Part shown: piece by piece, positions 12,722 through 23,238 of the stretch
Layout of the letters: each line of letters starts with the position of its first letter
How positions within the stretch are numbered: position 1 is the first letter of the stretch
Assembly: GCA_963931925.1 (NCBI GenBank)
Contig: OZ007567.1
Location: forward strand, 94,499,778-94,563,777
Reading direction: 5' to 3'
Length of the DNA stretch: 64,000 nucleotides
Origin: Onchidella celtica
Lineage: Eukaryota > Mollusca > Gastropoda > Systellommatophora > Onchidiidae
Notes under the pieces: model-generated
Told to the model about the DNA's origin: nothing
Seen by the model: only the letters and a program-made list of their open reading frames with translations
The model's database searches: none
Program-made: the position numbers and the translations under genes

Positions 12722-12942
12722 CACAAATGCGTTATCAATGCGGTGAACAGATTTTAGACTGCTGTGACAGTTAAAACTTCATGTTCATATTTCTACCGCT
12801 CGGGTACAATGGAAAATGACGAGAAAAAGATGTCAAATGTGCTGTAGGTTCTAAAGAGAAAACGTAAAAAAAAATTCTAAATGTTGTATGGTTGGGATGC
12901 GATTTAGGGTAATTACAGGCTGAGTACAACATTGCTAATTAG
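12722..12942 (+). repeat. Local duplication, copy 2 (empty site)
   Basis: Matches 11700-12040 but lacks the roughly 120-bp insertion: GTGCTGTAG joins directly to GTTCTAAAGAGAAAACG. The divergence is modest (several substitutions and small indels), so the duplication is not very old. Confidence 0.7.
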
Positions 12943-13029
12943 TTTCTCTAGCCTATTATTCCGTCAACTTGATTCCTGTCATTCTTTCATTCTCTTTTGC
13001 TATATATATTCATAAAAATGTTCTCTCTG

Positions 13030-13200
13030 CCGAGATTTAGACAGCCGGGACAGCCGGTCAGCCGTTAAACCTGCCCTAGGTGAGAGAGATCGCAGATTCA
13101 AAACCCGTCCAGGGTTTAACCAAATTAGGTTCTCGCACTGTCTTTAAGATAAGATAAGATAAGATAAGATAAATTTTATTCGTCCTTGTACAAGGAAATT
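13030..13200 (+). mobile_element. Probable tRNA-derived SINE with (GATAA)n
   Basis: A tRNA-like head (about 13036-13115) contains a degenerate B-box-like AGATTCAAAACCC, followed by a short body, then (AGATA)5 at about 13148-13172. After it comes TTTTATTCGTCC..CAAGGAAATTTG, a pattern typical of element tails. The A box is weak and no flanking duplication was seen. Confidence 0.4.
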
Positions 13201-14350
13201 TGTTTTGATCATTGAATACATAACAATACAGTTACAGAAGCAGAAAGTATGATACATAGCGCGCACACACACATATATACACACACACTGATAAATTAAC
13301 TAAATTAACAAAATTAACAGTGCACACAATATGCTTCCCTAACGAAAACACATTGACCTGACACGCAGGACATAATTCAACAGATTACGATCAAGATGAC
13401 GACATTATTGTAACATCCTAGTTGATGATGGAATAAACGATTTAAAGTAGCGCTCACTTTCGTCCGCTGTATGCCGGACACCGGCGCCTCGTCTCCAAAA
13501 TAGTGTCATTATGCTTGGAGGAGACAAACTCACAGTAAAACTAAACATCTGGGGACGTTTTGGTTGCCGAATCCACCTCCATTTTTTTCCACAAACAGCC
13601 ACCAAGCACTGGTGATCTCAATGTTTAACTGCACTTTAATTATACTTTTTTTTTTCAACACGTAATGATCTCGACACCCGCAGTCATATTATTTCATTAA
13701 CACTTCATCTACCGGCAATATAAACCAATGAATTTATCGATACGTATACTGTTAGTTGGCGCGCTCAAATCCATCGCATGAGTTAATCAAATAATGTATT
13801 ACCTTTACATTGTTTGGTTATATATCCATGTCAGATCTGTGATACATGTATAAAAACACTGACCATAGTTTTCTTTCCACACACACTTCGCCCTCAACTT
13901 CCCACCCACAAGACTCAATAATATTATTAATTTTCATCAAGTTACGCAAAATCACCATACATCGGGCCACAGCTCTCATAGTTTTTAACAACAAATAATG
14001 TCGAATAGATTGTAACGAATCAACTATATAATGTCAGTGCCTCGCGTATAGGCTTTCACACTCTTGAAGGAAATGATTCATCCCCGTCTCCCTCCCCTTC
14101 CCCCCCCCCCCACCTTTTTTTTTCTTGTTATTTGCCGTTTTCCTCAGGTTAACAGTGAACCGTGAAGGCGCCTTGGTTTACAGAGTATCAAAACCCGGCT
14201 CAATACGTTGGTCAGAGATGAAATTAATTTTCGTAAGTCACCACAATTTCTGTTTATTAAAGTCACATTGCTGTGGGAAAACAACGGCTTTGTTACTGGT
14301 AATCTCAGGCAAACTAGACCATTATGTGGCGAGATAGCCTACGTATCGAT

Positions 14351-14460
14351 TGGCTCACGGGATTAGTTGCTATGTGTGTAATATCAACAGAGGAACATTT
14401 TCTCACTAATTGTGAGCAGTAGGTGTCTTTCTTGCATACTTGGCCGTGTGAGTTGTCTGA
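14351..14460. mobile_element. Small non-autonomous element, copy 2
   Basis: Second copy of the block at 11830-11950, from CTCACGGGATTAGTTGCTATG to GTGTGAGTTGTCTG, with unrelated flanks on both sides. This supports dispersal as a discrete unit. Confidence 0.5.
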
Positions 14461-14787
14461 AAATAATGCTGTGCTTAAAAAAAAAAAGAATAAAAAAAGA
14501 AACCACGTTATGAAAATAATGTTGTTCGTCACATTACAAGACTTACCATTTGTATTTTAATTTACTTAATTAGTAAGTACCAGGAAGCATGTGCATTTAG
14601 GCCTGATAACATGACCAGTCATCCTATGAATCGTGTGAGTCAGACTATATCCAAAGGGAATCATAAAATGCTTATATTTTCGTAAATGAAAAGTTAAAAC
14701 AATCACGGACCAACTTTGACCTGGAAGATCCCCCATGCATGTTCCTCATCCTGCCTATGATTTAACAAAGTGGTTATTTTCAAGGTA

Positions 14788-15147
14788 TACCTTGTAACTA
14801 ACGCCAGCGTTATTTTCAAGGCATGTTTCATTGACCAATCAGAAGCTGTTTCAGTATTTTCTAAACGTGAAGCCTTTAAAGACTGTGCATTGTCAGATTG
14901 ATATATGTAATACGTGAGGGTCTAGTCAGTTTGTATCATCGAGGCCGTAGGCCGATGTTCGTCTGGGCAGTAGTCAAATTGACATATCAGGGAAAGCCGC
15001 CGGGGTAGCTATGTATTGTTTATTGGACTCAAGATATGCCTTGGAACTAACGCCAGCGTTATTTTCGAGGCATGTTTCATTGACCAATCAGAAGCTGTTA
15101 AGGTATGCCTTGAAAATAACGCTGGAGTTAGTTTCAAGGTATGCCTT
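14788..15147. repeat. Composite foldback repeat
   Basis: About 66 bp (AACGCCAGCGTTATTTTC, then CATGTTTCATTGACCAATCAG) occurs directly at 14798-14852 and 15048-15096. A partial inverted copy, with AAATAACGCTGG and AGGTATGCCTT, lies at 15102-15146. The palindrome AAGGTATACCTT occurs at about 14782. The enclosed 14920-15020 segment is homologous to the interior of the MITE at 32591-32799. No ORF. Confidence 0.5.
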
Positions 15148-15639
15148 GTAAATAACGCCTTGCATGATTTAAACTCGCGCCGCATGATGTCAAGTGTATG
15201 TCATTGGTCGTCGAGATCACCTGTCCGCACGGGCAGTGCCACCCATTGTTGCTACTTATCAGTTGGTCTGACAGCCAGGTGATAGACGGTCCAGCTGTGC
15301 TTGTGTTATGAGGAAGTGAACAATTATTAAGTGTTATTTCTTGTTTGGCAGCAGTCTTTCCTCACTGTAAAACACACTGGAATGTTGTCAGAGACCCGTG
15401 GTCTAATTACAAAGCCAGATAGAGAAAATATTGCGTTATGTTCACTGTTGAGCAATGGCTTATCTATTATATATTTCAGTAACTTGCAACCTTTGGCATG
15501 AGTCACTGACCAAACTATACACTCTTCAGGCCTTAAATTTGGCAGGAAGGTGGCAATTGAGACAAGGAAGATGATGGCTATTGTCACGAGTAAGGTTGAT
15601 GGCCTTGTACGCCGCGAGAGTAGAGGCGGTAAACTCGCT

Positions 15640-16290
15640 TAAAAATTGGTATAAATAGGTGGAAAGGCTCACCACGAGCGTTCCCCCTCTAGAGTTTGGC
15701 TGGACGAAATGGCGATCTGTATGATCGTATGGAACCATTGTGTTAATTTTCTTTTATCAGGGCGTGAGTGAATCACCTCATGAATCGTTGGAACCCTGAA
15801 GATTGAAGAATGTCGTTTGAAGGCTGGAGGTCTCGAAGAGGGCATGGATACCCTTCGAGACAGTCTATCCATGAGGGCGTGAGTGAATCGCCTCATGAAC
15901 CGTTGGAACCCTGAAGGTTGTCGTTTGGAGATTGTCGTTTGAAGATTGTCGTTTGAAGGCTGGAGGTCTCGAAGACGGCATGGATACCCTTCGAGACAGT
16001 CTATCCATGAGGGCGTGAGTGAATCGCCTCATGAATCGTTTGAAGATTATCGTTTGAAACAAGCAGACGTGAAAGTATCAACGAAGAGAACAGCTGTTGA
16101 CCAGGACCTTTTAAGTATCATTAGTTAAGTTCTAGAAAGAAAGGGGCTCGTAAATAATCGCCAAGTCCTCGATAGGAATTTTTGCATGTCTTTATTTGTT
16201 TTTTGATTGTACATTTTGCCTCTTGTATGAGTTGGTATATTTGGCAGAAGCCACTATGAAACTCATCGTGAAATAAATAACGTGTTTCAT
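15640..16290 (+). other. LTR-like or promoter-like region, low confidence
   Basis: A TATA-like GGTATAAATAGG occurs at about 15648 and an AATAAA at about 16272, with a tandem block (15758-16062) between. The sequence after 16330 contains ACAGTTCACGAACTCGCC. The layout resembles an LTR, but I find no partner LTR, no target duplication and no retroelement ORF nearby. Confidence 0.2.
15758..16062 (+). repeat. Tandem units of about 115-136 bp
   Basis: The block GGGCGTGAGTGAATCGCCTC ... CCCTTCGAGACAGTCTATCC occurs at about 15760-15873, again at 15875-16010, and starts a third time at 16011. Copy 2 contains an internal expansion of the short unit ATTGTCGTTTGAAG. Confidence 0.75.
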
Positions 16291-17017
16291 TTGAAAATTC
16301 ACTCCATGTGACCGTTGGTCGTTGGTCTGCTTGCTTGGTTTGGTACTTACTTTAAAGGGAGAATGGATTAGGAACAGTTCACGAACTCGCCAGGTGACAC
16401 TATAATTAAAAGTTGTTTACTTCAAGCATGTATTATTAAAAAATATAAATGTTTATTGCTATGTGACATCTGTATTTTTGCATGTTTGTTTCGTAATATA
16501 TAGTACCGTGCATGTCATAATAAGTAACCGTATCAAGCGTTCAGGTTGGTGCGTAGTGTTCTGGTGCGCATGAGTTCTGAAGCAAGACTGTAGTTTATTA
16601 CTTTTATTATGAGAGGGGGGGCACATGATTGTTTATTCCGGGCAATGTCCGGTAGGTCATCTAGTCTTACTAAACTCAGCACAATAAGTCAAGGAACAAC
16701 TTACATTTTCACATTTCAAAATAAAACTTCAGTATCTCGCAAACCCGTTATGTCTAGTCAACCAAACTTGGCAAACACACTAACCACTAGTCACAGTTTG
16801 TCTACACAGCAAACTTGTCAGCATGTAATTCACAGAATGGGCGCAGTGCAGGCCGGAAGTGTAGGCTAAAAGCATGAAAACCGGGCGTAATTCCACTGCC
16901 TCAGCAAAATGGTCACAGGAACTGGTGGTCAAAACTGAATGTGGCACGTGCTAAACGTATGTCTTGGCTGTGAAAATCACTCACTTCAAACCCTTTATAA
17001 GCCACGGTTTTGCAGCC

Positions 17018-17472
17018 ATGCGCCATTGCACCACCATAGTCCGAAGACGCTCCCTGCTTAATATCGACAGAGGTCGTGCCCTTGCCTGGCTCCAAGATGG
17101 CGCCACCTTCCGACTGGTTGCTCGCCGTCTTCAAGTGTCCCCGTCTGTCATCTGGAGACTTCAAGAACGGTGGAGAGCGACCGGAAGGGTACAGGACAGG
17201 CCCCGACTTGGGAGGCCTCGTAAGGCGAATGCCAAGGCCGACCCTTACATCATCCGCCAGGCCATGACATCACGAACTGTTACAGCAAATCGCATCAGAG
17301 GGCAGCTACAGGTCGCCAGGAACATCCAGCTGAGCAACCAGACGGTGAGGAACCGTCTTCACGGGGCTCAGCTCCGTTCCCGTGTCCCTGCCAGGCGTCC
17401 CAAGCACACGGCTGCCCACAGAGCCGCTCGCTCTGATAGGAAGACAATGCACAACAAATACCGATATGTATA
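17018..17472 (+). pseudogene. Truncated Tc1-like transposase (DNA-binding part only)
   Basis: A continuous frame of about 150 codons from ATG 17018 encodes a bipartite helix-turn-helix DNA-binding region typical of Tc1/mariner transposases. DRGRALAWLQDGATFRLVAR then LQVSPSVIWRLQERW form the first helix-turn-helix, followed by the GRP-like linker GRVQDRPRLGRPRK and a second HTH with TVRNRLHGAQLRSRVPARRP. The frame stops after about 20 further residues, so the whole DDE catalytic domain (normally another 200 residues) is missing. It cannot encode an active transposase. I found no terminal inverted repeats, and the CG-rich composition contrasts with the AT-rich flanks. It is a decayed DNA transposon fragment. 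Confidence 0.8.
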
Positions 17473-18088
17473 ATAGATTTAATAGCTCCTAGCATGATTA
17501 ACTGTCACAGCTGTCACATTATTATACAATCCTGGCGTAATGAACAGCTTATAATTAATATCATCAGTGACGTAGACAACCGTCAAGTGTTACCCATGGC
17601 AACAGAGATTGATGCGCGGATGCCGCGTGATTGAAGTCCAGTACTTAAGGAAACACTTTTATCGAAATAGTGCTAGGACAACGGATGGAGTGGTGGACTG
17701 TAAGGTTCGTTCTATGACAGGATGTTGTAATTAGGTAAAGTTGTATATTAAACGACTTGTATACAAATTTATTTATGTAGTGTTGAAACGCTTAAATGTA
17801 AATTATTATAATTTTATCTGTTTCTTTTCATTTTGAGATGTGGATATATACATTTTTTTTACTTATCTTTTCTTCTTAGTAGTAGGCCTAGTATTATGAA
17901 TATTGCTTTTATACCATTCGGTTTTCTCACTAAGTTAAATATATATATTTATTTTGTCTTTCCTTTTGAACTGCAAGACGCGCCGCGCCTACTGAACGTG
18001 GAAGTTTGGTTCCGCACCAAGAAATTAATACATGTACAACCAATTTTGACAAATAAAAAGAAATTTCTACTGCAGATAGAACTAGAAT

Positions 18089-18145
18089 CGGAATTTCCCG
18101 AGCGGTGGCCATGTTGGTTATACCGTCGCCGCTCGGGAAATTCCG
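18089..18145. promoter_or_regulatory. Perfect hairpin with a kappaB-type palindrome in each arm
   Basis: CGGAATTTCCCGAGCGG (18089-18105) is a perfect inverted repeat of 18129-18145, with a 23-nt loop. Each arm contains GGGAAATTCC or its complement, which fits the Rel/NF-kappaB consensus. Whether it is a regulatory site, a foldback element or chance is unknown. There is no adjacent gene. Confidence 0.35.
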
Positions 18146-18597
18146 TAAAAAACCACACAGCCCGAAGCTCGTGTTTCCAGTCTGGTTAATTTATTAGTCT
18201 GTGGTCTAGCCCTACAGAGATATCGGTATAAAATCATAATACCCGGTAAAGTGTGCATAAATGCATTGCTACGTCGGTAAGTGCAAACTCAGGTATAACT
18301 GGGCTTGATCAAACCCAGGGGAAAAAAAAAACGATAAATAATAATTACATCAATAACAAACATTTAAAAAATATGTTTAAAAATGGCGCTGCTTGAAAAA
18401 CTGCTCATTAAATTTTTTGGCATTTTTGAGGCTATGAAAATATCGTTCTCCAAGTTCGGCGCTCAGGGCTTGTGTCCCACCTGACCCACTAGTTAAGCCA
18501 TTAAATAGAAAAAATGAATACTCGTTCAGATGTCTTTTTATCTTATGTTATATAGTACAAAACTAATAATAATAATAATAATAATACATTTTTTTTA

Positions 18598-19015
18598 AAT
18601 GGCGGGAGTCATTCATTGTGGTGCAGTTTTGGCCGTTTTTGTTGTTGTTGCTGTTTTTTCGGTTATGACTGTTTCAGAAAGTATAAACTTAATTTTCTGA
18701 AGTGTCAGCTTATCTAACCCCACCACTTTTGTGTCGACCCATTGTGTTTATTCGAGTTTTTCAGACAACCTTACTATAATGGAGCTAGAGAAGGTGACAT
18801 GTACACGTAATCACTTTATCTGATTATTTGAATTAAAAAAAAAAACGGGCTGGCGGGAGTATATCATTGTAGTACAATTTGGCCACTTTTTTTGCTCAAC
18901 ACCGCAGCCTGAATAATAGTTTCAAAAATTATTTTAAAAATTCGTTTCCTGAGTGTCAAATAATCTAACACAATAACTGCTGTGTTCAATTTCAGGCAAT
19001 CTTTTCAAAATGTTG
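18598..19015 (+). repeat. Dispersed repeat family B, copies 2 and 3 in tandem
   Basis: Two successive related segments (18598-18785 and 18851-19015) share GGCGGGAGT, TCATTGT, TTTCA.AA, GTGTCA...ATCTAAC and the terminal TTCA.GCAA.CTT block with each other and with 2740-2985. Like copy 1, the group is followed within about 200 bp by a GA-rich tract. Confidence 0.5.
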
Positions 19016-19083
19016 ATATGATGATTCATGAAAAAAATGGAATGAACTTGGTTTTCGCTGCCTTCGATAAGCCCAGTGCATGG

Positions 19084-19290
<207 letters not shown>

Positions 19291-21014
19291 AGAGAGAGAG
19301 GAAGGAAAAAAAACGCCGATCAGAACAAGACTAAGGGATTAAGGGTCCGTTTATATTGTGACCTACGTTTTCCGTAGGTATGTATCTAAATTAAATTGAA
19401 GTGCGCGCGCTGACCAACTTCATCTTGTTTACAGTGGAAAATCTTAAAATGGAAAGCTGCTTAAATACTTTCATACATTTGGAATTTTTGTATAATTCCC
19501 TTTTCCAATACTCATAAAATACTCAAATATGCAGTGTAAAATTTTTAATTGGGATCAAATTTTCAGGGTTTTTTGGTGTTGTTTTTTTTATTTGCGAGCC
19601 TCAAAAATTAAATCAGCCCCATTTTTACCCAGTTTCTTGCATATTTTTGCTTGACATTGTTTTGCTGTATTGTCTAAATTCCCATGTCATAAGCTGAATA
19701 AAACTGCATCATTTCAAGATAAATTTGTCACTGAAGAAGAAAAGGAAAGTATTTTTCAAGTGTAAAAGAAATTTGTGGAAGGATAATTAGTCACAAAGTA
19801 TGATTTTTCTATAAAAGATATACAAAAAAAAAAAAATGAAAAAATGATCTGACACGCATAACCCTGTTATGCCACACTCGCTGACAACACAACAAGATTG
19901 AGAAACTGCAGTTTTTGAGATTAGAATTCATTTCATTTCTCTCTGCAATACATTTGAGAAATCGTATGAACCATAATAATATTAATAATGATGTATGTCA
20001 TATATACAATGGATAAATTTAACATAACCTATGGCAACATATTTAGCGTACCGTATAAAATTGGGACGGTCACAGCCCCCTACTCTCCTTGGAGAACAAG
20101 GATACGCAATGTGCAAACGTTCAGAGACCCATACATCCCCCTCCCACTTTTAAGTTTCCTGCCATCTTCTTGGTGGCTACATCACTGAAAAGGTGGCTTC
20201 AACAGAAGCATTCAAATAAAGTGTAATCATGTTGAGACTTTTTGATTTGTATCTGGAATGTGACTGATTCAGGCTGTTATATAGGTCTTAGCATGACCTT
20301 AGTGGGATTATCCTTTAAAATACTGGTCACATAATGAGTGAACATGCGACAACATAATCTGTTTCCACATGAAAGAATTATGAAACAATTACCAATTAAT
20401 GAGATACTGATCTAAATGAAATTTGAGTATTACATAATAAAGGATGGGTATCTATATCAAAATAACAAAAGAGGAGGAAAAAAATCCTAGGATGCTCCTT
20501 GTACTTGAAATATGTGGATTCTCCTTACCATGAAGACCGACATGTTTTTAGTTGAGAACAGAACTTGTCACGATCTCTGTATTGCAAAATGAAACACTTG
20601 GTACAGTACAATGACCCCCTCCAGATAACATCAATGTCGATGTCGCTTTTTCCAACTGCTTTCATTTTTCATCAAACATACCCAGCAGTTTCAATCTGAG
20701 ACCTGATCATGAAGGTGTAAAACACAATTAATTTCAATTTACGTCTTCACATCCCAGCACCAATGGGAATGGCAGGTATGGCTCATCTCATGACAAGAAA
20801 CATAAGCCAGACTGAACCGTTACATAAGCGTCATTACCGATCTTGCAAAAAACACGATTTGATATAACGTGACAACGTCAACTAGATAAACAGAAGATGT
20901 TGTGTGACTGGACGAAATAAGACATAATTATGTCAAAATTTAAATTTAATGAGATATTAGTATCACTGAAAACATATGCCACAGCAAAAATTTAATTTGC
21001 CATTAAAGCCAACC

Positions 21015-21236
21015 CTATTTACCCGTAGTCAAGACCATCCAATTTCCAAATTCCTTATTAAGGGACCCTGATATCCGTCTCATTTCATCCAGTTGCGCGA
21101 TATAATCATTTTTACCATTCATCTCCACATGTCGGTTCGTGAAGTCTTTTTCATACAATGGTTTTACAAGACAGAGATTCCCATAACTGTTTCTTTCAAT
21201 AATGTTTCTTTCATAGAGGTCGAGATCTTGGCTCAT
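21015..21236 (-). CDS. Possible small protein, 73 aa, unknown function
   Basis: An ATG-initiated frame (ATG at 21234-21236) of 73 codons has a charged, protein-like composition: an acidic N-terminus (MSQDLDLYERN), aromatic residues spaced through the middle, and a basic end (TTGK). On the minus strand a TTTACAG acceptor-like site lies about 20 bp upstream, with in-frame stops between, so it could be a coding exon with a short 5' UTR. It lies about 2 kb downstream of RNF145 on the same strand. I recognise no domain. A chance ORF cannot be excluded. Confidence 0.3.
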   Translation of the reverse strand: MSQDLDLYERNIIERNSYGNLCLVKPLYEKDFTNRHVEMNGKNDYIAQLDEMRRISGSLNKEFGNWMVLTTGK

Positions 21237-21239
21237 TAG

Positions 21240-23238
21240 TTTAAATCACATTCTGTAAAGATGAAAAGTACAGTAATACATGCAATAATAAAATATATCT
21301 ATCATGAACACCGATGATCCTTAAATTACAAAATTCAGTGCTGCAGAAAAACATATGGATGTACATGTAATTACTTGCACTCCGGTTATAGGAAAATGTA
21401 CAAGAAAAGACTAAATTTGCAGTTTTTGTATTCTTTTTCATCATAAAATAACATGATGTGCAATTTCTAAAGATCTCCCTCAAGAGAAGCCAAATAGATC
21501 CTTCCAGAACTTAAACTGAAAAGAAAATTAGCTGGAATTGGAATGCATGCAAGTTAGTACATGTATCATCCTAGTTCTATCACGGGCACATTCTCAAGCC
21601 TTCAATGTACATAATATCCAAAACATGATATATCTTGCATGGTGCACATCTGAACATCCCACTACACAGGCTATGTTAATTTTTCATCCTCATGCATTAT
21701 TTCATTTTGAAACTATAAGGAACATCCATAATTAAAAATAATTTTATGAATAATTAATAATTAATGCCCATAAACACAAACATATCTATGTTTGCTTCCT
21801 GCGTAAAGCTATGGCTGACATTAAATGGACTTTGAATGGGAAAAAGTTGTCTTTCTTTAAATTAACATGTCTACTAAACTACAACATCTTACAACTCAAT
21901 ATAATGCTGACAAGTGGCAAAGTAAGACTAGCTTCTGGTGATTAACACTCAGCAACAACATAACTTCAGTGATGTAAATTGGTGCAGCAAACTGTCAAAC
22001 CATGACAAACAGTCGTCAAATGTAATGAACATGTGGTCAGCTTAAATTTGTGGAAAATTAACAAAATCCATGCTGAAGGAAGTCCACGGGTCCCATAGGG
22101 TATAACAAATTGGTGGCACTGGATATCACTGAAAAGTGAAACACGTAGATTGTAAAAAAAAAAAAAAAAAAAACAACCTGAAAAAAGTTGCATTTTTGTG
22201 AAAGTTTGGGTAAATAAACTCTGCATACTCTGTAAAGAAAATCAGGACAAAGCTATAATTTGTTAAATCTTCAATGCATTTACCATCAATTGCACTGGTA
22301 AGCAGACTCAGTCTTGAGCACTAACATGGCATAAATGTCAAAAACTCACAAATGAATTCACATTTTCCATCAACTACAGTCCAATCCACTTATCTCAACA
22401 TGGCTTTTGTCGACATTCTGGGTACCTCGACACAATTTTTAAGTCCCAAACTGTTCCTTCCTTAATGCTACTAAATATTTTCCCGTAAATCGACATGATA
22501 TTCCATTCTTTTCTCTTATATCGACACATTTCTCCCCGACCAGAGCACAACAAGTGCATTAGATCTGCTACTGTGCTACCGAAAATGCCCACGCAACTCC
22601 CCGCATACAAGACCTTTTTATTTCTTTTTTGCTGTGCTGGCGGGGAGAGGTAGGAGAGGAGGTGTGTGAACACAGAGGATGACCCTTAGCTTCAGTAATG
22701 TGAGTGTAGGGTGCCATGCATAAGCGCACTGCAGTTAACGTGCAGAGCACTACAGACTAATTTTTTTTCCCCACAAAACATTCATGCTCCATTGATATGA
22801 GGCCTTGACCTAGATCTCTTGATTAAGTGCCGTACTGTGTGTGTATCGGTATCATCACTTCTTTTGAAGAAACAGGTTGAGGTTAAAAAGAAATAGTAAA
22901 ACACTGCGCATTTGATGTATGGCTACAGCATTTCGCCGATCTTTGCCATGCAACTGCTCCACACAACAATGATATTGGAGGAACGGGTGACAGTATGCTA
23001 TAAATAAAAGAAAAAGGGACATAATTGTGTTATTTATTGGACATTTCCACCCCCCCCCCCCCCTCTTTTTTCTCTTCCACCACTAATCTGCTATTTCGAC
23101 TTTCTCTTTACTCGATGCAAGACAGACGGTCCCATTGATGTGGAGATATTAGGATTGCACTGTACTATACTAAGATATTCTTCTATCTTGTGCATCACCA
23201 CGGCATAAATTTTAATACTAATATTGTTTAAAATAGTC
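21240..23238. other. RNF145 3' flank and intergenic
   Basis: No coding exon is seen. The right part is expected to be RNF145 3' UTR down to a poly(A) signal near 23035. An A18 run at about 22157 and a C-rich run at 23050-23062 are the only low-complexity tracts. The rest is AT-rich and unassigned. Confidence 0.5.
23033..23038 (-). terminator. Candidate RNF145 polyadenylation signal
   Basis: AATAAA on the minus strand (TTTATT on plus), about 200 bp downstream of the RNF145 stop codon. It is a canonical hexamer at a plausible spacing. No downstream element was verified. Confidence 0.4.

Larger units (their letters stand above)
10401..16960. other. Gene-poor, repeat-rich stretch
   Basis: No coding exon is supported apart from the possible GPCR 5' UTR. 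The stretch holds a local duplication (11700-12040 and 12722-12942), a 57-bp tandem array, a SINE with a (GATAA)n tail, a foldback pair and a region of about 115-136 bp tandem units. Outside these I see nothing. Confidence 0.6.

Noticed and set aside
15640-16290. A confident solo LTR call
   Set aside because: A TATA-like motif, a poly(A) signal and a tandem block are suggestive, but no target duplication or partner was found.
16960-17017. Starting the Tc1-like frame at TTG 16964
   Set aside because: A non-ATG codon. The family-like sequence begins after the ATG at 17018.
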